Of a stretch of DNA of 64,000 nt, positions 35,395 to 44,399 are shown piece after piece (position 1 is the first letter of the stretch; every line of letters starts with the position of its first letter). Below the pieces are notes generated by a model. The model saw only the letters and a program-made list of their open reading frames with translations, ran no database searches and was not told where the DNA came from. Origin of the DNA: Anaerostipes hadrus ATCC 29173 = JCM 17467 (lineage in GTDB: Bacteria; Bacillota; Clostridia; Lachnospirales; Lachnospiraceae). Where the stretch lies: the NCBI RefSeq assembly GCF_030296915.1, contig NZ_AP028031.1, positions 2,678,001-2,742,000 of the forward strand, given 5' to 3'. The translations under genes and the position numbers were made by a program.

Positions 35395-35512
35395 GATAAT
35401 AAAAATCGTAAAGTAGTTAATACTTTCAAATCCTACCCCTCTTGAGGATGAAAATCCTCTCCTTATTGTTTTAAAAGAGAGAACCGACCTAGCTAGTCGG
35501 TTCTTTCTTTTT
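35395..35512 (+). ncRNA. Candidate structured small RNA
   Basis: Three consecutive hairpins on the plus strand: AAAGTA/TACTTT (35410-35426); GAGGAT-GAAA-ATCCTC with a GNRA loop (35444-35459); and AGAACCGAC/GTCGGTTCT (35480-35504) followed by TTCTTTTTG, a good terminator. An extended -10-like TGTGATAAT ends at 35400, but no good -35 is seen. No protein frame fits. It matches no RNA family I can name. Confidence 0.4.
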
Positions 35513-35532
35513 GTTTTATGATTATATAATGT

Positions 35533-35599
35533 AAAAAGAAGCCTTGACTTAAGTTTTATGTCGTTGATCAACATTTTTCTTTAGCCAAAGCTTCTTTTT
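35533..35599. terminator. Bidirectional terminator hairpin after recR
   Basis: 10-bp stem AAAAAGAAGC (35533-35542) with GCTTCTTTTT (35590-35599), T-rich on both strands, long loop of about 47 nt. It lies immediately after the recR stop on the minus strand. Confidence 0.65.
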
Positions 35600-35604
35600 T
35601 ATTT

Positions 35605-36201
35605 TTATATTTCGGTACGTCCTTCTAATGCCCGAAGTAACGTTACTTCATCTATATATTCCAGATCTCCTCCAACCGGAACTCCGCTTGCGATCTTACT
35701 GACTTTGATGCCTGTTGGTTTGACAAGTTTGCTGATATACATCGCTGTTGTCTCACCTTCCAGACTGGAGTTTGTTGCTATGATCAATTCTTTGACATCT
35801 CCCTGCAGTCTCGCCATCAGCTCTTTCAGACGAATATCATCTGGACCAATTCCAAGCATCGGAGAAATTGCTCCATGTAAAACATGATAGACACCTTCGT
35901 ATTTTCCTGTCTTCTCATACGCCATTAAGTCCCTCGTGTTCTCAACGACCATGATCGTGCTGTGATCACGTTTGTCACTCGCACAGATCGGACAGATCTC
36001 ATTGTCTGTCAGTGTACAACATTCTTTGCAATAATGTACATTAGTCTTTGCGGAAATGATCGTATCTGACAATTTCTGCACCTGATCCTGTGGCATATTG
36101 ATAATGTGAAATGCCAGTCTTCCTGCGGATTTAGGTCCAATTCCGGGGAGTTTCCCAAGTTCTTCGATCAACTGTGTGATCTGATTACTGTAATAATCCA
36201 T
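35605..36201 (-). CDS. recR: Recombination protein RecR
   Basis: 198 aa. Helix-hairpin-helix [18 protein letters not shown], four-Cys zinc finger ([16 protein letters not shown]) and Toprim domain with VVENTRD. It acts with RecF/RecO in gap repair. The order dnaX-ybaB-recR is conserved in Firmicutes. Confidence 0.97.
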   Translation of the reverse strand: MDYYSNQITQLIEELGKLPGIGPKSAGRLAFHIINMPQDQVQKLSDTIISAKTNVHYCKECCTLTDNEICPICASDKRDHSTIMVVENTRDLMAYEKTGKYEGVYHVLHGAISPMLGIGPDDIRLKELMARLQGDVKELIIATNSSLEGETTAMYISKLVKPTGIKVSKIASGVPVGGDLEYIDEVTLLRALEGRTEI

Positions 36202-36216
36202 AGTCTCTCACTCTAT

Positions 36217-36570
36217 CTAGAATGGGAATCCTCCACCCATTCCTCCTAATCCACCAGTGACTTTTCCCATCTTCTCCTGAGAATCTTCTTCCATCTTACG
36301 AAGTGCTTCATTTGTAGCAGCTACGATCAGATCTTCTAACATTTCAACGTCATCTGGATCTACAACTTCTTCTTCTAAATGTACAGAAACTACTTCTTTT
36401 TTACCAGATACAACAACTTTTACGACTCCACCGCCTGCTGTTGCTTCATATGTGGATTCTTCTAACGCTTTTGTTGTTTCCTCCATCTGTTTCTGCATCT
36501 TCTGTGCCTGTTTCATCAGCTGATTCATATTTCCACCCATACCTGGAAATCCACCACTTCTTTTTGCCAT
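36217..36570 (-). CDS. YbaB/EbfC-family nucleoid-associated protein
   Basis: 117 aa. The central GGGVVKVVVSGKKEVVSVHL stretch and flanking helices are typical. It is a small DNA-binding dimer encoded between dnaX and recR. Gly/Met-rich ends at both termini. Confidence 0.93.
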   Translation of the reverse strand: MAKRSGGFPGMGGNMNQLMKQAQKMQKQMEETTKALEESTYEATAGGGVVKVVVSGKKEVVSVHLEEEVVDPDDVEMLEDLIVAATNEALRKMEEDSQEKMGKVTGGLGGMGGGFPF

Positions 36571-36610
36571 TGTTCATTCCTCCTGAAAATTCATTTTTAT
36601 AAGTTTCATT

Positions 36611-38215
36611 TTAATCTTCTATTTTTACATCCATATGAATGCAGTCTAAATTGATCATATCACTGTCATCATTATCTGTATTCATCACACTAACTTCCAG
36701 TTCGACATCTCTGCCAGACTGTCTTGATAATTCCTGCTTAAGCTGTTCAATACGCTCTGGTTCCTCTAAGAAATATCCACTTTCCACGTTCATTTCTTTT
36801 GGGAACAGTACTCTTAACGCAGTTCCTTCTTCGTTGACCGAAAGTGTTGCTCTCTGTAAACAATACTTCATCTGTGGTGACAGATTGCGTTTGACATCTC
36901 TCCAGTGATTCACAAGTTCTATAAGTTCCTCAACTTTTGCTGGTGGAAACTTCTCATTTAACTGTTCGACAGGATCTTGTTCTGATTTTACTTCCTGTTG
37001 CAGTGCTATTTGATTTTGTCCTGCTTGTGCCGCCTGCTGTACTGGGATTCCTGACTGTAGCAACTGTTCTAACTGCTGTTCTAACTGTCTCACCCTGTCG
37101 GCCAGACTGTTTGTGTCTGCTTCCATCTGTGGCCTGCACATCTTCATCATCTCAACTTCCACAAGGACTCTCTTGGATGTCGCATAACGTATACGCTCTA
37201 ACAATTCGGATAAGATTCTGATGTAACGGATCAGTGTGTTTTCTTCCACCTGCTGTGCTTTCTCCTGCAGCAATTTCAACTGATCTGTTGATACTTCCAA
37301 TGCCTCCTCTGCAGCATTTCCTTGACCAACTAAGAGCAGATTCCTTAAATACCATAGGAAATCTGTAATAAATTGTGACCATTCTCTTCCCTGTCTCGCC
37401 ACATCTTCCAGAAGATCCATCACGCCATTGATATCCTGCGAAAGAATCATATCCAACAGATCACTGTACACTTGAATATCAACAGTTCCCAGCACCTCCA
37501 GAACATTATCATATGTTAATTTCTCACCGAGATAAAATGCAATACACTGATCCAGCAAACTCAACGCATCACGCATGGAACCGTCTGCCATTCGTGCCAC
37601 ATATTCCAACGCCTTATCTTCTGTATCAACATGTTCTTGTTCCATCAGATCTGATAGCTGCTTCTTGATCGTTGCTGCCGTGATACGATGAAAATCATAT
37701 CTCTGACATCTGGATAAGATCGTGATCGGTATCTTGTGAACTTCTGTTGTCGCAAGAATAAATATAACATATTCTGGCGGCTCTTCCAGTGTCTTTAACA
37801 ATGCATTAAAAGCACCTATAGACAACATATGCACCTCGTCGATGATATAAACTTTGTACTTTCCTGTTGCAGGTGAATACTGTACCTGTTCCTTGATCTC
37901 TCGGATATTATCAACACCATTATTGGATGCTGCATCGATCTCGATCACATTCATGGAACTTCCTTCTGCGATTGCTTTGCAAACTTCACATTCTCCACAT
38001 GGTTCCCCATCGACTGGATGTTCGCAGTTTACTGCTTTCGCAAGGATCTTGGCTACTGTTGTCTTACCAGTACCTCTTGTCCCACAAAACAGATATGCAT
38101 GACCAATCCGCCCAGTCCTCATCTGATTCTCAAGCGTCTTCACAATATGATCCTGACCTTTTACTTCACTGAAACGTGTTGGCCGGAACTTTCTATATAA
38201 AGCCATGTAAGACAT
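36611..38215 (-). CDS. dnaX: DNA polymerase III subunit gamma/tau
   Basis: 534 aa. Walker A GTRGTGKTT (about 45-53), four-Cys zinc module, Walker B IIDEVHML, sensor ATTEVHKIP; C-terminal 170 residues include a Gln-rich linker and a tau-like domain. It loads the sliding clamp. I saw no slippery sequence for a gamma frameshift product. Confidence 0.96.
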   Translation of the reverse strand: MSYMALYRKFRPTRFSEVKGQDHIVKTLENQMRTGRIGHAYLFCGTRGTGKTTVAKILAKAVNCEHPVDGEPCGECEVCKAIAEGSSMNVIEIDAASNNGVDNIREIKEQVQYSPATGKYKVYIIDEVHMLSIGAFNALLKTLEEPPEYVIFILATTEVHKIPITILSRCQRYDFHRITAATIKKQLSDLMEQEHVDTEDKALEYVARMADGSMRDALSLLDQCIAFYLGEKLTYDNVLEVLGTVDIQVYSDLLDMILSQDINGVMDLLEDVARQGREWSQFITDFLWYLRNLLLVGQGNAAEEALEVSTDQLKLLQEKAQQVEENTLIRYIRILSELLERIRYATSKRVLVEVEMMKMCRPQMEADTNSLADRVRQLEQQLEQLLQSGIPVQQAAQAGQNQIALQQEVKSEQDPVEQLNEKFPPAKVEELIELVNHWRDVKRNLSPQMKYCLQRATLSVNEEGTALRVLFPKEMNVESGYFLEEPERIEQLKQELSRQSGRDVELEVSVMNTDNDDSDMINLDCIHMDVKIED

Positions 38216-38407
38216 ATCATATGCCCCCTTCTATTTTGAAATATGACATATAGCCATACTTCATTATATTTTACCATGAGTATCTATCCTTTTTCAATGA
38301 TTGTTTTTTGACAGAAAACATCGAACTTTTTTGAACGCTTTTTCTTGCCCTTAATCTTATTTTTTCCGATAATAAAAGAGGAAATTTAATTACAAGAGGA
38401 GCCAACA

Positions 38408-39127
38408 ATGAACGATTTACAAGAACTTTCTACGTTTTCACATGAGATAAACAATTCTCTGACTCTCATCTACGGACAGATTCAGTGCATTGAAAAAACA
38501 TATGATACACTTACCAGAAATGACCATTGGAACCGTATGAAAGATGATTTTTCTTCTTTATTTGATTTCATTCATCAGTTTCTGGCACCAGCAGAAGAAT
38601 CTTCTGCCGCCATGGAACCACTCGACCTGATCAGCGTGATCAGTGAAATCCGTTCTTCCTGGTCTTATTATCTCCATAAAGAACAGATTCGCTTCTTTAT
38701 TCAGGCAGACCCCGGAACCGCTTTTTACGTTTACGGTGCAAGATCAAAACTTTTTCAGTTATTTCATAATCTGATCTCCAATGCCGTCAAAGCGATCCAA
38801 CAAAAAAAGGAGACCTGCCGATCTCCTTATATTACACATATTACAGTCCACTTAAGCAAAGAACAGGGACATATTGTATTAAATTTATCCGATACTGGAA
38901 TCGGAATGACCACAGAACAGCAATCGAGAGCTTTCTACCGTGGTGTATCCTTCCATCCCGGCGGAAACGGAATTGGATTATCCGTTGTACAAAATATTGC
39001 TCGCGATCTTCATATTAAGATCCATATTGATTCTGCACCGAATCAGGGAACAACTTTCACACTGATCTTCCCTGCTTATGAGCAGCAATTAAACTGCCCA
39101 ACACGTACAGAAGCATTGACAAAATAA
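38408..39127 (+). CDS. Orphan soluble histidine kinase
   Basis: 239 aa, no membrane helix and no sensor domain. H-box FSHEINNSLTLIYG near residue 12, N-box NLISNAVKAI, G1 DTGIGM, G2 NGIGLSVV. AGAGGAG precedes the ATG. No response regulator gene is adjacent. Its 3' end overlaps the convergent rhomboid gene by 71 bases. Confidence 0.85.
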   Translation: MNDLQELSTFSHEINNSLTLIYGQIQCIEKTYDTLTRNDHWNRMKDDFSSLFDFIHQFLAPAEESSAAMEPLDLISVISEIRSSWSYYLHKEQIRFFIQADPGTAFYVYGARSKLFQLFHNLISNAVKAIQQKKETCRSPYITHITVHLSKEQGHIVLNLSDTGIGMTTEQQSRAFYRGVSFHPGGNGIGLSVVQNIARDLHIKIHIDSAPNQGTTFTLIFPAYEQQLNCPTRTEALTK

Positions 39128-40040
39128 ATCCAGCAATACATCCTCCGATATGAGCTGCATTGTCGGTTGTTCCACTCTGGAATCCATGATACAGGCTTCC
39201 TGCGATCATTAGAAAGATTCCAAATCCATCGAATCTCTGTCGTTGTTCTTTGCAGAATAAAAATATTGCTGCAAGAGCACCGACTAATCCAAATATCGCA
39301 CCAGAAGCTCCTGCCGACAACACATCTTGCCCTATCATGCTGTAATATGCTACAGAAATGATACTTCCGGCAATGCCTGCTCCGGTATAAAGAATGACAT
39401 ACCGCACACTTCCGATCACTTTCTCCAAAGAAGATCCAAGGAGCAAGAAAACTGCCATATTATTAAAGAAATGATCCCATCCAAAATGCAGATAATTTGA
39501 CGTAAATAGTCTATAATATTCATGCAGTTTCTTTATCCTATATGCATTACAGGCAAATGAATCATAGATCTTGTCTCCATAAGTTTCTGTCAGAATAAAA
39601 CAGATCAAATTAGCTGTAAAGATCAGAAGAGTCGCTTTATATTGATAGAGCGATCTCCAGAAATCCTTGACACTTTTATTATCTTTCACTTCTATTTCCA
39701 ATCCTTGCCCTGCTTGACTTGCCTCATTCTGTGCTAATACTATGGATAATGGTCCATACAGATCATCGAACTGATCCTTTGGATCAAGAAATACTGGTTT
39801 ATCATCCTGCGACAAGATAAGCGTCAACACAGCACAATCCATACCAAACAGCTGCCTTGCATGGTCTTCCAAATGATATAGATCTTCTTCTAAAATACTA
39901 CTTCCATCCGGGTTCTTATCAAATATCACGAACACACATTTATTTCTTCCATTGATATTCTTTACATAACATGGCCCTGTTTCGGTATCATTTTTCATAT
40001 ATCCATGAATCCTTAACAATTCTATGATTTTCTGATACAT
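39057..40040 (-). CDS. Rhomboid-family intramembrane serine protease
   Basis: 327 aa. A soluble N-terminal domain (about 1-130) precedes six or more helices. The catalytic Ser is in GASGA and the His in AAHIGG, with the HFGWDHFFNNM motif on the loop between; all are required for activity. Substrates unknown. It follows the Tad operon on the same strand. Confidence 0.9.
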   Translation of the reverse strand: MYQKIIELLRIHGYMKNDTETGPCYVKNINGRNKCVFVIFDKNPDGSSILEEDLYHLEDHARQLFGMDCAVLTLILSQDDKPVFLDPKDQFDDLYGPLSIVLAQNEASQAGQGLEIEVKDNKSVKDFWRSLYQYKATLLIFTANLICFILTETYGDKIYDSFACNAYRIKKLHEYYRLFTSNYLHFGWDHFFNNMAVFLLLGSSLEKVIGSVRYVILYTGAGIAGSIISVAYYSMIGQDVLSAGASGAIFGLVGALAAIFLFCKEQRQRFDGFGIFLMIAGSLYHGFQSGTTDNAAHIGGCIAGFILSMLLYVLGSLIAAHKQGRSV

Positions 40041-40086
40041 AATTTCCTCCGCTTTGATTTATGTATCTACTATTATAACACAGAGG

Positions 40087-41373
40087 CTAGTCTTGTTTAA
40101 AATAAAACTCCTCAAGTCCGATCTTTATGCAATCTCCTTCTTTTAATACTGCTTTTTTATTCTTTTTCCCATTTAATTTTACACCATTGATCTTTATACC
40201 ATTTGTCGAATCGAGATCTTCACAACATACATTTCCATCTTCTTTATAAAATCTTATATGTCTCCGACTGATCCCGGTTCCTTCTAATTGATGATCTGTT
40301 CCTTGTGCGGAACTTCCAATGACAAATCCATCGTCATCTAATACAATTTCTTTTTGTTCTGGATTCTTCGGAACCAGTCTTCCAATCGGTTCTTCCAGTA
40401 AAAGAACCGTCCTGTCATCCTCATCCTCTAACAGAATTGTTTTCTCGTCCAATAATTCTGCAGCATTTTCTGTTTTCTGCCAAGAATCCACAAAGGTTTT
40501 TGGATTTTTGTTCTTTTTCCACAATTTATAACATCCATACACACTGACACCAAGACCTGCGATCGAAACTAGTGATCCGATCAAAAACAAATAATAAAAT
40601 CCATATTCAAATATTTTTAATACAAAATAAACAATTCCCAATATGCTGCAAAAACAACCAACAACACTTATTATTTTCCCGATCAGAATTAAAATTCTTT
40701 TCGGTGTTTTTTCATAAATTTTGATTTCATCTTTTTCAGGAGAATCTTTCTCATCTCTTATAAGATCCGATAGATTCTCCTGCATATTTTGTGCTAATTT
40801 TGATTCTTCATTTTTTATTTTTTCTCTTAAAATTTCACCATTCATTTTCTCTGACCGAACTTCCAGATAATCCTTCATCTGCTCCATATTCGGTTTTTCT
40901 TTAATAAGAAAGCTGTGAAATTCATAATAAAAACGAACCCTCTTTTTATCATCTCCAGAAATATACTCGATACATTCTTCTATAAAGTCACGAAGCTGCT
41001 CATCAATCTTTTTTTCATATTCAGGCAGATAACAAAGAACTGGCCGGTCTTCTTTATCCAGAAACATAGATTCCAAATCTAATTTTAAATGATCCAGCTC
41101 TAACAGATAGGAAGCTACCTGTTCAAAAACTTCCAAAAGATACGCAAAAAACAATTTCGGTTCTAACATAGAAATCCTGTCTTTTAACTTTGTGTAAATA
41201 CCTGTTTCATAATAATAATATTCTTCTCCATCTTCGATCCGGAATTCACATGGCAGAAGACACGGAAGTGTATGATTGTAAAGAATATTTTTTTCATATG
41301 TTAATTTCTGTTCTTTTTTAACAACATAATAACTGGAAAAACCTTCTCTAATCCATTGCTCCTTCAAGTGCAT
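40087..41373 (-). CDS. DUF6382/FHA-domain protein of the Tad locus
   Basis: 428 aa from ATG at 41373 (AGGAGGTGGA upstream). An N-terminal DUF6382-like region (about 1-190), two membrane helices (about 245-295) and a C-terminal FHA domain (about 350-425) with GTGISRRHIRFY and DLDSTNGIKING, which binds phosphothreonine. It suggests control of pilus assembly by Ser/Thr phosphorylation, though no kinase gene is in the window. Last gene of the Tad operon. Confidence 0.82.
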   Translation of the reverse strand: MHLKEQWIREGFSSYYVVKKEQKLTYEKNILYNHTLPCLLPCEFRIEDGEEYYYYETGIYTKLKDRISMLEPKLFFAYLLEVFEQVASYLLELDHLKLDLESMFLDKEDRPVLCYLPEYEKKIDEQLRDFIEECIEYISGDDKKRVRFYYEFHSFLIKEKPNMEQMKDYLEVRSEKMNGEILREKIKNEESKLAQNMQENLSDLIRDEKDSPEKDEIKIYEKTPKRILILIGKIISVVGCFCSILGIVYFVLKIFEYGFYYLFLIGSLVSIAGLGVSVYGCYKLWKKNKNPKTFVDSWQKTENAAELLDEKTILLEDEDDRTVLLLEEPIGRLVPKNPEQKEIVLDDDGFVIGSSAQGTDHQLEGTGISRRHIRFYKEDGNVCCEDLDSTNGIKINGVKLNGKKNKKAVLKEGDCIKIGLEEFYFKQD

Positions 41374-41872
41374 TCCACCTCCTGATCTGATCGATCTCAA
41401 AATCTCCCTGTGCCTGATCATTTCCTTCATATTCAAACAAACAGATTCCAAACATACTTAAGAAATCACCTGCCACAACTGCTGATCTTGTCTTTATTTT
41501 TGCTGAAACTCTAAGCGGTGTTGTCGATACTCTAACCGAACTGACTTCTGCCATAAACAGATGCCTTTGCAATTGTTCTTTCATCTCTTTTTCAGCTTTT
41601 GTATTTCCTGACTTGTTTGACGATATCACATTTCCAGTGATCAGCTTTTGATTTACTTTCTGATACGATAACTTTCCCGTATCATACTCTGCCCCTGTAA
41701 TTTTAACATCTGCCGCTTTCTGCACTGCTTCTCCCATAATTCCTTGTGCGATCCCACAATTCATAAAATAAAACAGATAGCTAAAAAACATCCATAGCAC
41801 CATCAAAATGATCGGAAGCAGCGCACTGATTTCAACTGTCATGTATCCCCCTGTTTTGCGCATCTCGTGCAT
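41348..41872 (-). CDS. TadE-like minor pilin 2
   Basis: 174 aa. GGYMTVEISALLPIILMVLWMFF is the TadE-type pilin helix with Glu at the fifth position after the processing site; the rest is extracytoplasmic. It overlaps the preceding TadE-like gene by 34 bases and the FHA gene by 26. Confidence 0.78.
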   Translation of the reverse strand: MHEMRKTGGYMTVEISALLPIILMVLWMFFSYLFYFMNCGIAQGIMGEAVQKAADVKITGAEYDTGKLSYQKVNQKLITGNVISSNKSGNTKAEKEMKEQLQRHLFMAEVSSVRVSTTPLRVSAKIKTRSAVVAGDFLSMFGICLFEYEGNDQAQGDFEIDQIRRWNALEGAMD

Positions 41873-42759
41873 GGCCTCATCCCCTTTAATGTACTTAGAT
41901 CTACTTGTTTGACTGTTCTTTTTAACCCGCTGCAGCCAAGATCCGTGTGATAAGATTCCCCTTCTTTTGCGATATATACACAGGAAAAATCACCTTTTTC
42001 ATGCTTGGTGCATTTATCACATGGCTTGTATTGTGTCCGCTTGTTTCTGTATTTTTCTACATCTTCGTCAACAGAAATATCCAATGACAGATGTGTACAG
42101 GAGAGATCTTTATGGTACACCGCTTCATGCGGTGTGATATAGACATAGCCTTTTTTTAATTCATCTCCGTCTGGTACATATCCTGTCATGGATTTTTGCC
42201 TTACACTTTGCTCATAGGATACTGTATGGGTTGATAAAAACGGCATTGTTTTGCGAATATAATAACGCACAGATACGATATATTCCCCTTTAGAGATCAA
42301 TGTCAGTCTACACGCCGCTGCCGCTCCTGCACTTCCTCCGATCAAAGCCGAATGGTCTAAAAACTTACGGTTTACCGCTGCAAGAAAAGCTGCCTTGGCA
42401 CTAAACCCTGATAAGTCACTTCCAGATTTTTTCTTCTGCCTGACGCGATATTCATTAACTGCAGCCCTCTTTGCCGCCTCACAAGCACCATGAGAAATCT
42501 GTTGGTGGATCATCAAAATCTCTCCTGCACTTGTAAGCATCAAAAGAACGATCAAAAAAATGGGGACGATCAGACTCGCTTCCAATGTCATTGCACCTTC
42601 CTCATTTCCAGAAAGATTTGAGGCAGAGGAAGATGCTCTCTTGGATTTTTTTACGACGATCTTGTTGTTATTGTTATCATTTTGAACCGGATTCACTTTT
42701 GAGAAATGTTTTTGACAAGAGAACATCTTTCTCTGCCCCCTTTCTTTCATTTTGATCAT
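41839..42759 (-). CDS. TadE-like protein with tandem Cys/His modules
   Basis: 306 aa. After about 55 polar residues, EEGAMTLEASLIVPIFLIVLL is a TadE-type pilin helix. The C-terminal 95 residues hold two copies of a YHxDLxC...PCxxC unit (ending PCDKC and PCTRC), which may bind zinc or form disulfides. In the family, TadE proteins are minor pilins of the Flp pilus. AAAGGGGG precedes the start region. Confidence 0.75.
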   Translation of the reverse strand: MIKMKERGQRKMFSCQKHFSKVNPVQNDNNNNKIVVKKSKRASSSASNLSGNEEGAMTLEASLIVPIFLIVLLMLTSAGEILMIHQQISHGACEAAKRAAVNEYRVRQKKKSGSDLSGFSAKAAFLAAVNRKFLDHSALIGGSAGAAAACRLTLISKGEYIVSVRYYIRKTMPFLSTHTVSYEQSVRQKSMTGYVPDGDELKKGYVYITPHEAVYHKDLSCTHLSLDISVDEDVEKYRNKRTQYKPCDKCTKHEKGDFSCVYIAKEGESYHTDLGCSGLKRTVKQVDLSTLKGMRPCTRCAKQGDT

Positions 42760-42766
42760 TTAAATT

Positions 42767-44209
42767 TTAATACGTTACATATCGATACATTTTAAGATCT
42801 GTATATGTTGCGAATGGCAAGATCATTCCACCAAATCCGAGTTTTTTCAACTTCAGATTCTGCGTGATCTTGTAAGAAGAAATGCATTGATCCAATTTAA
42901 AATCTGACACTTTTCTTCGGATATTTTGTTCCATCAGATCCATCATTCGGAAATATTTTTGACGTTTATCTTTTTGTGATATCAACAGTAATAACAAATA
43001 ATCCTCGTACGCCATTCCCTGTTTCACAGGTTTTCTCTTGCAATTTAACGTTGCCAGTCCTGCAAAAGAAAGCTGCCAGTCTGCAGATGTTTTTACTGCT
43101 GGGATTTTTTTACCATCTGCAAGATTTCTTACATCGATCACTGATTCCCCATAAGCAAGTGCTAGTAATAACAGGTTCTTTGCAACCGCAACTGCTGGTG
43201 GAAATCCTGTAACTCCAAGAATTGACGCTGCTAACAATGCTGCTTCTTTTTCTTTGGCCGGATCTTGATATACACAAGCTGCATTCATCACAAATCTAAG
43301 TGCGATCATCCTCCAGAAAACCATTCCAAGATTCTCTTTTTCCGAATCTTTCCCTGCGATCAAGTATTCAATCTCATATTTAATCCCGTCTTTTTTTGTT
43401 GTATCTGTCAGAAAATGAAAATATTTTGTTGCATATAAAACTACCGGTAATTCACTTGCAAAGGAATCCGTTGATGCTGTTTTTTCGAATTCATCTAATT
43501 CTTTTTCCACATCTTTTCGGTTCATAAAATTCCATGCACTCTGCTTTGTTGTGTCTTTTTTGCCATAGACAATATTAATTGGAAGATCTGACACTTTTTT
43601 CTCTCCCATGATCAATGGGACCGAGCCTTCTTTTAACAATTTCATAAATCCTTTTCTCGGATCTTTTTTTACTGGTTCTGATGTTAGTGTTTTTTCATTT
43701 TCCGTTTCTTCTGCTTCTTCTTCCTCTTTTTGAATCTGATCCTTAATTCCTGAGAGCTCATTTTTCTGGTCTTCTCCAGCCTTGATCTTTTTGGTCAAGT
43801 TTTTCAAAATATCCCCTGCTGCTTCATATTGCATCTGCTGCCGAATCTGATATTTTAAAACTTCTCCTTTTTGTGCTGACAGATCAAGTATATCTGAAAT
43901 TTTTGTACTTCCTGTTTGAAAGCGAAAAGGATCTCCATTCTGATCCAGACTTTCTTTCATGCGGTCTGAAAAATCTGTTTCGATCTTCTTGTGATATCTT
44001 GGATCCATCGCATAAATATGATACATATCCGCAAGCTCTTTCTGATAATTTCCTTTTGTATGAGAAAGCCCAGACATATAAATACCCATCGCCTTTCCCC
44101 TCGCTGTATACATATAGATTCCTTCCACACATACGCTGATCAACAGTAAAAAAACAAGAAATAACATTGCAAGAAATGCACTCATACTACCTTGCTCATC
44201 CCGGATCAT
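42767..44209 (-). CDS. DUF5702-like Tad-locus protein
   Basis: 480 aa. One N-terminal helix (about 9-30) after EQGSMSAFLAML resembles a pilin signal; the rest is a large extracytoplasmic region with a charged Glu/Lys segment (about 150-185) and a second hydrophobic part (about 330-355). DUF5702 proteins accompany Tad loci in Clostridia; role unknown. The ATG overlaps the stop of the Flp pilin gene (ATGA). Confidence 0.72.
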   Translation of the reverse strand: MIRDEQGSMSAFLAMLFLVFLLLISVCVEGIYMYTARGKAMGIYMSGLSHTKGNYQKELADMYHIYAMDPRYHKKIETDFSDRMKESLDQNGDPFRFQTGSTKISDILDLSAQKGEVLKYQIRQQMQYEAAGDILKNLTKKIKAGEDQKNELSGIKDQIQKEEEEAEETENEKTLTSEPVKKDPRKGFMKLLKEGSVPLIMGEKKVSDLPINIVYGKKDTTKQSAWNFMNRKDVEKELDEFEKTASTDSFASELPVVLYATKYFHFLTDTTKKDGIKYEIEYLIAGKDSEKENLGMVFWRMIALRFVMNAACVYQDPAKEKEAALLAASILGVTGFPPAVAVAKNLLLLALAYGESVIDVRNLADGKKIPAVKTSADWQLSFAGLATLNCKRKPVKQGMAYEDYLLLLLISQKDKRQKYFRMMDLMEQNIRRKVSDFKLDQCISSYKITQNLKLKKLGFGGMILPFATYTDLKMYRYVTY

Positions 44210-44379
44210 TTGACTTGTCCTGTTTTACTAGTGATCGTTTTAAAAATGCTATCAACGACTTTCTTGATCTGCGTCTGGAAAATAATGACGAGTCCGATCA
44301 AAACTACAATGATCAAAATCACCTCAACAACACCCATTCCTGATTCATCTTTAAAAAAATGCTTTAGAAAATTTTTCAT
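44206..44379 (-). CDS. Flp-type major pilin, 57 aa
   Basis: A short gene between TadC and DUF5702. The protein MKNFLKHFFKDESGMGVVEV continues into a 17-residue hydrophobic helix and a short Lys-rich tail. The DESGMGVVE motif with Glu after the cleavage Gly is the processing site of type IVb Flp pilins. It is probably the main pilus subunit. The stop overlaps the next start by four bases. Confidence 0.85.
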   Translation of the reverse strand: MKNFLKHFFKDESGMGVVEVILIIVVLIGLVIIFQTQIKKVVDSIFKTITSKTGQVK

Positions 44380-44399
44380 ATGTTTTACCCCCTGACCTT

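Larger units (their letters stand above)
35201..35604. other. Gene-free region holding a candidate small RNA and a terminator
   Basis: 404 bases without a convincing gene. It contains the structured stretch described at 35395-35512 and a bidirectional hairpin at 35533-35599. Confidence 0.6.

Noticed and set aside
35389..35574. 61-codon minus-strand frame over the candidate small RNA
   Set aside because: Lys/Arg-rich, crosses two hairpins including a terminator, and has no ribosome site.
38216..38407. Possible SRP RNA gene upstream of dnaX, as in Bacillus
   Set aside because: The 192-base gap does not contain the conserved SRP RNA tetraloop region, and is too short for the long Firmicute form.
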